Below, one piece after another: positions 4,001 to 6,482 of a DNA stretch of 6,482 nucleotides (within the stretch, counting starts at the first letter, position 1; each line of letters starts with the position of its first letter). The stretch is from contig JAAEOI010000712.1 of the NCBI GenBank assembly GCA_024244665.1, forward strand, positions 1 to 6,482, given 5' to 3'. A program made the translations under genes and the position numbers. The DNA is from Bacteroidota bacterium (GTDB lineage Bacteria; Bacteroidota; Bacteroidia; Bacteroidales; GCA-2748055). The notes below the pieces were generated by a model. That model had not been told where the DNA came from, searched no databases, and saw only the letters and a program-made list of their open reading frames with translations.

Positions 4001-6379
4001 CCGGTGGATCCATTATCACCTTTCTCGGATGGTATTGCACTGGTAAATGGCATCCCGCTTGTTAGTGCATTGGACATAACTAATGGAACTGCAATGATCC
4101 TTGGTATGGCAGTCGATATAGTCTTAGGGAAAATGGTCGCAATTGACGGTATCGCTCTGTCAGAAGGGATCGCTCTTGTGAATGGAATAGCGTTAGTGAA
4201 CGGAATTGCCCTGGTTAATGGTACAGATAGGATATTCGTTGATGATGGGCAGACCTACGTAAACGGAGATCTCGTTGATATCAACACAAATGAAGTGAAT
4301 GGCATTCCATTCATTAATGGGATTGCACTGGTGAATTCTGAAGACATTATCGATGGAACAGCAATGCTAAATAACACTGAGCTTGCCGTGGTTGATGGAA
4401 TTGCCCTTGTCAACGGAATTGCTCTTGTAAATGGGATTGCACTGGTCAACGGCATTGCCCTTGTAAACAGCGAGGGTAATACGGACATTGTTGATCTTGA
4501 GAATATGAACCTTATGGCAAGTGGTTTAGCTCTTGTCAATGGTCTTTCGCAAGCAAATGGAATAGCTCTTGTGAATGGGATTGCTCTGGTGAATGGCATA
4601 AACGAAAATATTCCTGGTGAATCGCTTGTCTCAGCTGCAAATTATCAGCTTCCTGATGGTACGGTAACGGACAGTGAAGGGAACGAAATTACTAGTGGAA
4701 TTGCACTTGTGAATGGGATTGCTCTGGTCAACGGCATTGCCCTGGTGAACAGCTCCATATTGGTGGATGGAATCGCACTGGTCAACGGAGTCCCATATAA
4801 TAGTGACGGCCCTCTTGCCAACAATGTGCCTTCTGCGGACAGCACAATAGTAAATGAGGAAAGCAATGCGGGTACCATCTTTGTTTTTGATGAGGATGAT
4901 TTTGAGGTGGCACAGGATGAAATCGTTTTTAATCCGATCAGCCTGATAACGGGTACTGAAGCCGGGAAACACTGGATTGTCCCCGGAACATACATCTCGA
5001 ATAATTTCAATATATCATACGGGTTGGGTATGCTAACTGTGTATAAGGCCGATATTGAGGTAACGACCGATAATATGGCTAAAACCTATGGTATGGATGA
5101 TCCGGATACTCTCACCTTTGGTATTACCCAGGGAGAGCTATTCGGTGAAGATCAGTTCAGCGGTTTATTGACCAGGGTGGAAGGGGATAATGTCGGGACA
5201 TATAACATTCTACAGGGAGATCTGAAAGCCGGTTCTAACTACGATCTCACTTTTAAGACTGGATTATTTACCATCAATGAGGCCAGTATAACCATCACTG
5301 CCGCTAATGCGAGCAAAACATATGGTATGGATGATCCTGATCTCATCTATGAGATTACAGGTGATTATGTAGAAGGAGATCTGATCAGCGGGGCATTGAA
5401 AAGAGAGACTGGGGATAATGTCGGGACTTATAACATTCTACAAGAATCACTGACGGCTGGAAATAATTACATAGTTACTTTTACAGGAGGGACTTTCACA
5501 ATTGAAAAAGCAACTCTTACGGTGACGGCTGATCTTCAGGTTATATTGGCCGGAGACGATCTGCCCGACTTTACCTTCACCTATACGGGTTTTGCATATG
5601 ATGAGGATGAAATGGATATATTCGGAGCAGACGGGCCATCACATTTACTTGAACCCGAATATTTGGGTAAGGCTGGAAGCTATCAGATAACAGCAGAAGG
5701 TGATGCATCGAATTATGTTATTACTGCAGTTTCCGGCACTCTGTATGTGAATCCTTCTGACAATCACACCAGGGCTGTCAGACCAGTATTAACATGTATT
5801 GAAGAATCAACTGATCAGCCTGGATTTACGTATGTGGCACACTATGAATATCAGAACAGGAATGCAACTGATATCTACTTGCCCGTTGGAGAGGATAATC
5901 TTATTATTGCTGAAGGAGACTACCAGGCAGTAGATCATCCGGTACTGTTTAAATCAGGGGGAGGCGATTTCGACGTGTATTTTAACGGGAGTAAACTGAC
6001 CTGGAAGATCACCAGTCTTGAATCGGGACGAAAAACTTCTGTCGCTTCTGATGCCAGCTCCGGTTCAACTCGTTGTAAGAAAGACAATGGCAAGAAGTCA
6101 GCAACCACGAGTTTGTCTGAAGTCACAACATTCCCGGACGAGGCATTTGGGGCATATCCCAACCCGGTTACAGATAGACTCATCATAAACCTGGAAAGCG
6201 AACCTAATTCTGAAAATGTCTATCTGATTGATGTACTGGGTAAGGTATCTCTCATACAGGCGGTACGTAAAGGGGAAAGAATCCTGGAGGTAGATATGGC
6301 CGAATTGAATTCTGGTATATATATGATTGGAGTTGATATGGGTGATTCGAGTAAATTATTCAGGATCATGAAGCACTGA
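992..6379 (+). CDS. Secreted S8/S53-like serine protease with MBG domains, IALVNG hexapeptide repeats and T9SS sorting domain
   Basis: This is a 1795-residue multidomain protein probably exported by Sec and then carried across the outer membrane by T9SS. Order by residue: signal peptide 1-25; Cys-bracketed β-sandwich ~32-130; probable propeptide ~175-245; subtilisin-fold peptidase ~250-690 with D284, E330, oxyanion N412 and nucleophile S627; β-sandwich insert ~420-533 inside the peptidase; IPT/TIG-like domain ~697-786; MBG1 ~788-894; MBG2 895-1353, split by the IALVNG region 952-1266; MBG3-5 ~1354-1588; second Cys-bracketed β-sandwich ~1594-1697; sorting domain ~1716-1795. The start is set by GGAGG at 983 and the signal peptide; the gene ends TGA followed by TAA. 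Likely role by inference: a cell-surface or released protease on a long β-rich stalk. The Glu in place of the catalytic His points to a sedolisin-like triad (known for S53), not yet shown for this protein. Substrate is unknown. Few genes are visible nearby, so operon context is silent. Confidence 0.93.
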   Translation: MRKLLSQPRCLFLLLAVSITLVSSAQKKKIRDVEIILECVEYIGNEKFIANFGYYNPNSADVTVADSSSVLIFNQGNDKCKAVNTFKSGRQSNVQSKEFSSKDRVLWHMVMPNGKVKEVTASANSNHCSGAGTISPYYTPPPGDKLDGIPIGPELNALYETFMSLGSAESDEIFQIKEDSVLIEIAVMANQFEALLLKLVNEYGLRIVYSEANDLVIVGWIPIVNLFSLNDLTLYIIFARPAFPPILENSGVAINLGDYSMRSDFARNGYDIDGAGFKVGVLSDSYNTQGGAALDVRNGDLPGPGPLNTNLKPVDVLLDYPITFGSLSDEGRAMLQIVHDIAPGAELAFRTGFISAGDLAVGIRELAYEAECDIIVDDITYINEPFFSDGVVARAVDQVSGDGVTYFSAAGNYGSRSHDGVFTVAKGNTSRDVPGDAHDFGGGDIYQSISVDVGSYIIVLQWDEVKPAETDLDIYLSNEDGTTLFGFNQNNIGKEAVEVLPFFVTGGTTSTNILIKRASGSADVNFKYIVFKGLLSINEYNSGSSTIVGQANAAGAITVGAVKYDNTPVYGVDPATIASFSSVGGTPVAGEIREKPDFTAPNGVETTVVLSTHDSDGDGYFDFHGTSASAPHAAAVAALLKEAKLRYDSAGLSPEEIRLMMRNTALDMGAPGFDFTSGYGFIQADATLLTFVEPTPVLDLLVVPEGITPGEVEFTVIAKGEFLTKRTQIMFRGEAVASTFINENELEAVIPVFTGNPPIQAFTPPKSSSGLDGGLTEPVLFYEIEKRTITIVADDATKKYGEGIPDLTFSILVDSEPLQQNDLSPDEKSRFSSISFAEVPSSTDDVGNYVFRPFIDPPLGSITDESDTLYGLDIGISEKFVVEFTNGILRIEKLSLTIIPDNLEMTYGDTIVESMLSFSYELEGSSGTISEEDKLTILNAVEAEHTGALTDGIALVNGIALVNGIALVNGIALVNGIALVNGIALVNGVEVKVIDGQTTIGGEPVDPLSPFSDGIALVNGIPLVSALDITNGTAMILGMAVDIVLGKMVAIDGIALSEGIALVNGIALVNGIALVNGTDRIFVDDGQTYVNGDLVDINTNEVNGIPFINGIALVNSEDIIDGTAMLNNTELAVVDGIALVNGIALVNGIALVNGIALVNSEGNTDIVDLENMNLMASGLALVNGLSQANGIALVNGIALVNGINENIPGESLVSAANYQLPDGTVTDSEGNEITSGIALVNGIALVNGIALVNSSILVDGIALVNGVPYNSDGPLANNVPSADSTIVNEESNAGTIFVFDEDDFEVAQDEIVFNPISLITGTEAGKHWIVPGTYISNNFNISYGLGMLTVYKADIEVTTDNMAKTYGMDDPDTLTFGITQGELFGEDQFSGLLTRVEGDNVGTYNILQGDLKAGSNYDLTFKTGLFTINEASITITAANASKTYGMDDPDLIYEITGDYVEGDLISGALKRETGDNVGTYNILQESLTAGNNYIVTFTGGTFTIEKATLTVTADLQVILAGDDLPDFTFTYTGFAYDEDEMDIFGADGPSHLLEPEYLGKAGSYQITAEGDASNYVITAVSGTLYVNPSDNHTRAVRPVLTCIEESTDQPGFTYVAHYEYQNRNATDIYLPVGEDNLIIAEGDYQAVDHPVLFKSGGGDFDVYFNGSKLTWKITSLESGRKTSVASDASSGSTRCKKDNGKKSATTSLSEVTTFPDEAFGAYPNPVTDRLIINLESEPNSENVYLIDVLGKVSLIQAVRKGERILEVDMAELNSGIYMIGVDMGDSSKLFRIMKH
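1085..1381 (+). other. N-terminal Cys-bracketed β-sandwich domain, copy 1 (residues ~32-130)
   Basis: The domain starts ILECVEY (C39), has YYNPNSADVTV and FKSGRQSNV in the middle and LWHM near the end, and closes SANSNHC (C128). It has an extra Cys at 80. The pattern 'x-x-C, YxNPN, FxxGR, LxW' recalls a small β-sandwich found in bacterial secreted proteins, but I cannot give a firm family name. A related copy stands near the C-terminus (5771-6082). Confidence 0.65.
1514..1726 (+). other. Probable protease propeptide (residues ~175-245)
   Basis: The segment lies just before the peptidase and alternates β and α: VLIEIAVMANQ, then FEALLLKLVNEYG, then LRIVYSEANDLVIVGWIP, then a short helix and ending TLYIIFARPAFPP. 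That order fits the intramolecular chaperone and inhibitor regions that precede subtilisin-like enzymes. Whether it is cleaved is unknown. Confidence 0.55.
1739..3061 (+). other. Subtilisin-fold peptidase domain with Glu in the His position (residues ~250-690)
   Basis: The Asp motif is KVGVLSDSYN (D284). Where S8 enzymes have HGTxVA, this has DEGRAMLQIVHDIAPGAEL, with E330 in the His position; the downstream IAPGA matches the usual VAPxA. The oxyanion segment is FSAAGNYG (N412), and the nucleophile motif is HGTSASAPHAAAVAALL (S627). The triad is therefore Asp-Glu-Ser, as in S53/sedolisin enzymes, but the oxyanion residue is the Asn typical of S8. A D-x-D-x-D-G loop (D614, D616, D618) just before S627 could bind calcium. 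The family assignment is strong; activity is inferred. H339, in IVHDIAP, is a less likely alternative base because it lies past the expected place. Confidence 0.85.
2249..2590 (+). other. β-sandwich inserted in the peptidase (residues ~420-533), PPC-like
   Basis: The distance from oxyanion N412 to S627 is 215 residues, against about 65 in subtilisin. The extra piece reads as β-strands resembling a bacterial pre-peptidase C-terminal (PPC) domain: YQSISVDVGSYIIVLQWDE, then TDLDIYLSNEDG, then TNILIKRASG, then FKYIVF. After it the peptidase resumes with GAITVGAV. The PPC name is by resemblance only. Confidence 0.6.
3080..3349 (+). other. IPT/TIG-like Ig domain (residues ~697-786)
   Basis: The segment VEFTVIAKGEFLTKRTQIMF followed by RGEAVASTFINENELEAVIP matches the IPT/TIG pattern (strand, G-x-F, strand, test of 'name and value' strands, ending in a xxVIP strand). 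These are spacer or carbohydrate-associated Ig folds. It is linked to MBG1 by a Ser/Gly-rich stretch. Confidence 0.55.
3353..3673 (+). other. MBG-type domain 1 (residues ~788-894)
   Basis: It opens TITIVADDATKKYGEGIPDL and closes VVEFTNGILRIEK, the start and end motifs of MBG domains (the YG-x-x-x-P and F-x-x-G-x-L-x-I pattern). A middle insertion makes it longer than domains 3 and 4. Confidence 0.72.
3674..3844 (+). other. MBG-type domain 2, first half (residues 895-951)
   Basis: It opens LSLTIIPDNLEMTYGD, a proper MBG start, and runs through LSFSYELEG to EAEHTGALTD. No closing GxLxI motif follows; the IALVNG region begins instead. The missing half appears at 4790-5050. Confidence 0.65.
3956..4222 (+). 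repeat. Higher-order repeat, copy A (residues 989-1077)
   Basis: Order of landmarks: VKVIDGQTTIGGEPVD, then SDGIALVNGIPLVS, then DITNGTAM, then MVAIDGIAL, then three IALVNG units. The same order occurs in copy B. The DGQT motifs start at residues 995 and 1085, 90 residues apart. Confidence 0.8.
4223..4471 (+). repeat. Higher-order repeat, copy B (residues 1078-1160)
   Basis: Order of landmarks: IFVDDGQTYVNGDLVD, then NGIPFINGIALVNS, then DIIDGTAM, then LAVVDGIAL and a run of four IALVN units. It aligns to copy A with a few residues missing in the middle. The later part of the region (4472-4789) keeps the hexapeptides but not the DGQT and GTAM landmarks. Confidence 0.8.
4790..5050 (+). other. 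MBG-type domain 2, second half (residues 1267-1353)
   Basis: After an acidic, low-complexity linker the chain reads WIVPGTYISNNFNISYGLG and closes MLTVYKA. That is the GTY...NY...G.L.V end of an MBG domain, which lacks its own start motif and so completes the half at 3674-3844. Confidence 0.65.
5051..5755 (+). other. MBG-type domains 3, 4 and 5 (residues ~1354-1588)
   Basis: Three tandem domains of about 76-80 residues. Domains 3 and 4 share KTYGMDDPD and GDNVGTYNIL and close LFTINEA and TFTIEKA. Domain 5 (TLTVTADLQVILAGDDLPDF ... SGTLYVNP) is more divergent, with the YG pair replaced by AG. Such domains usually serve as stalk or adhesive modules in surface proteins. Confidence 0.82.
5771..6082 (+). 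other. C-terminal Cys-bracketed β-sandwich domain, copy 2 (residues ~1594-1697)
   Basis: It starts VRPVLTCIEES (C1602), has YEYQNRNATDIYLPV, then LFKSGGGDF and LTWKI, and closes GSTRCK (C1695). The landmarks align with copy 1 at 1085-1381: L-x-C, Y-x-N/Q-x-N, FKSG, L-x-W, final Cys. The spacing of first to last Cys is 93 residues here and 89 in copy 1. Confidence 0.7.
6137..6376 (+). other. T9SS type A sorting domain (residues ~1716-1795)
   Basis: The domain opens AYPNPVTDRLIINL, continues YLIDVLGKV and LNSGIYMIGVD, and ends LFRIMKH, as the type A C-terminal signals do. Substrates with it cross the outer membrane through T9SS and are usually anchored or released after the domain is cut off. 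A Lys/Ser-rich linker precedes it. Confidence 0.93.
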
Positions 6380-6400
6380 TAAATCTGATATTTTACTACT

Positions 6401-6416
6401 TTCGTATGAGTACGAA
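6401..6416 (+). terminator. Small hairpin after the protease gene, weak terminator candidate
   Basis: TTCGTA, loop TGAG, TACGAA: a perfect six-base stem 21 bases after the stop codon. No run of T follows, and the stem is AT-rich, so an intrinsic terminator is only possible. A separate ten-base palindrome, TTCATATGAA, lies at 6420-6429. The remaining bases to 6482 show nothing. Confidence 0.25.
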
Positions 6417-6482
6417 TGCTTCATATGAATGTTCAGGCATAAAATATTTCTGTATTTGCTTATTATTTTCACCTCAATAAAC

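Larger units (their letters stand above)
3845..4789 (+). repeat. IALVNG hexapeptide repeat region (residues 952-1266)
   Basis: The core unit is 18 bases coding for IALVNG. Eight clusters: six units at 3848-3955; one at 4034-4051 followed by IPLVSA; IALSEG then three at 4151-4222; IPFING then one at 4304-4339; four at 4400-4471; LALVNG, LSQANG, then two at 4526-4597; three at 4700-4753; one at 4772-4789. That makes 21 exact IALVN cores plus one LALVN. Runs usually begin with (D/S)G and some end NS instead of NG. Between clusters are acidic, Asn-rich spacers of 6 to 35 residues. All units stay in frame. I do not recognise a named family. Confidence 0.95.

Noticed and set aside
3845..4789. Repeats with spacers of variable sequence, resembling a CRISPR array
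   Set aside because: Units are in frame within a long gene, are written with different codons, occur in tandem runs of one to six, and spacers vary in length. None of this fits CRISPR.
3748..5010. Several long antisense open frames across the hexapeptide region
   Set aside because: The 18-base unit is a multiple of three, so the reverse strand also repeats without stops (for example a repeated AIPLTR or AIPFTR). These are shadows of the repeat and show no start signals or protein-like composition.

Overview
The window looks like chromosomal DNA of a member of the Bacteroidota. The main reason is that the giant secreted protein ends in a type A sorting domain of the type IX secretion system (T9SS), which is essentially restricted to that phylum. 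Its MBG-type β-domains and the terminal β-sandwich pair also fit surface proteins of these bacteria.

Layout. (1) Positions 3-311 (+) are the last ~100 codons of a sensor histidine kinase: the ATP-binding domain with N, G1, F and G2 boxes. (2) Positions 312-991 hold no intact gene. The minus strand from about 796 down to 340 reads as a decayed gene, with protein-like segments in three frames broken by stops. (3) Positions 992-6379 (+) are one 1795-codon gene behind a good Shine-Dalgarno sequence. (4) Positions 6380-6482 hold only a small hairpin and a palindrome.

The large protein is a modular secreted protease. In order: signal peptide; a Cys-bracketed β-sandwich domain; a probable propeptide; a subtilisin-fold peptidase in which the catalytic His motif is replaced by a Glu motif (DEGRAM, E330), as in S53/sedolisin-like enzymes, with a β-sandwich inserted before the catalytic Ser; an IPT/TIG-like domain; five MBG-type domains; a second copy of the Cys-bracketed β-sandwich; and the T9SS sorting domain. 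The second MBG domain is split by ~315 residues built around a hexapeptide, IALVNG. There are 21 exact IALVN cores plus one LALVN, in eight clusters, with a ~90-residue higher-order repeat in between.

The repeat region is the most unusual part. The peptide is nearly invariant, yet the 21 exact cores are written with 20 different DNA spellings, so the peptide seems to have been conserved while the DNA diverged. The IALV strand plus NG turn suggests a β-hairpin or cross-β stack. The likely picture, by inference, is a surface-displayed protease on a long adhesive or structural stalk. Nothing in the window shows that the kinase and the protease act together.
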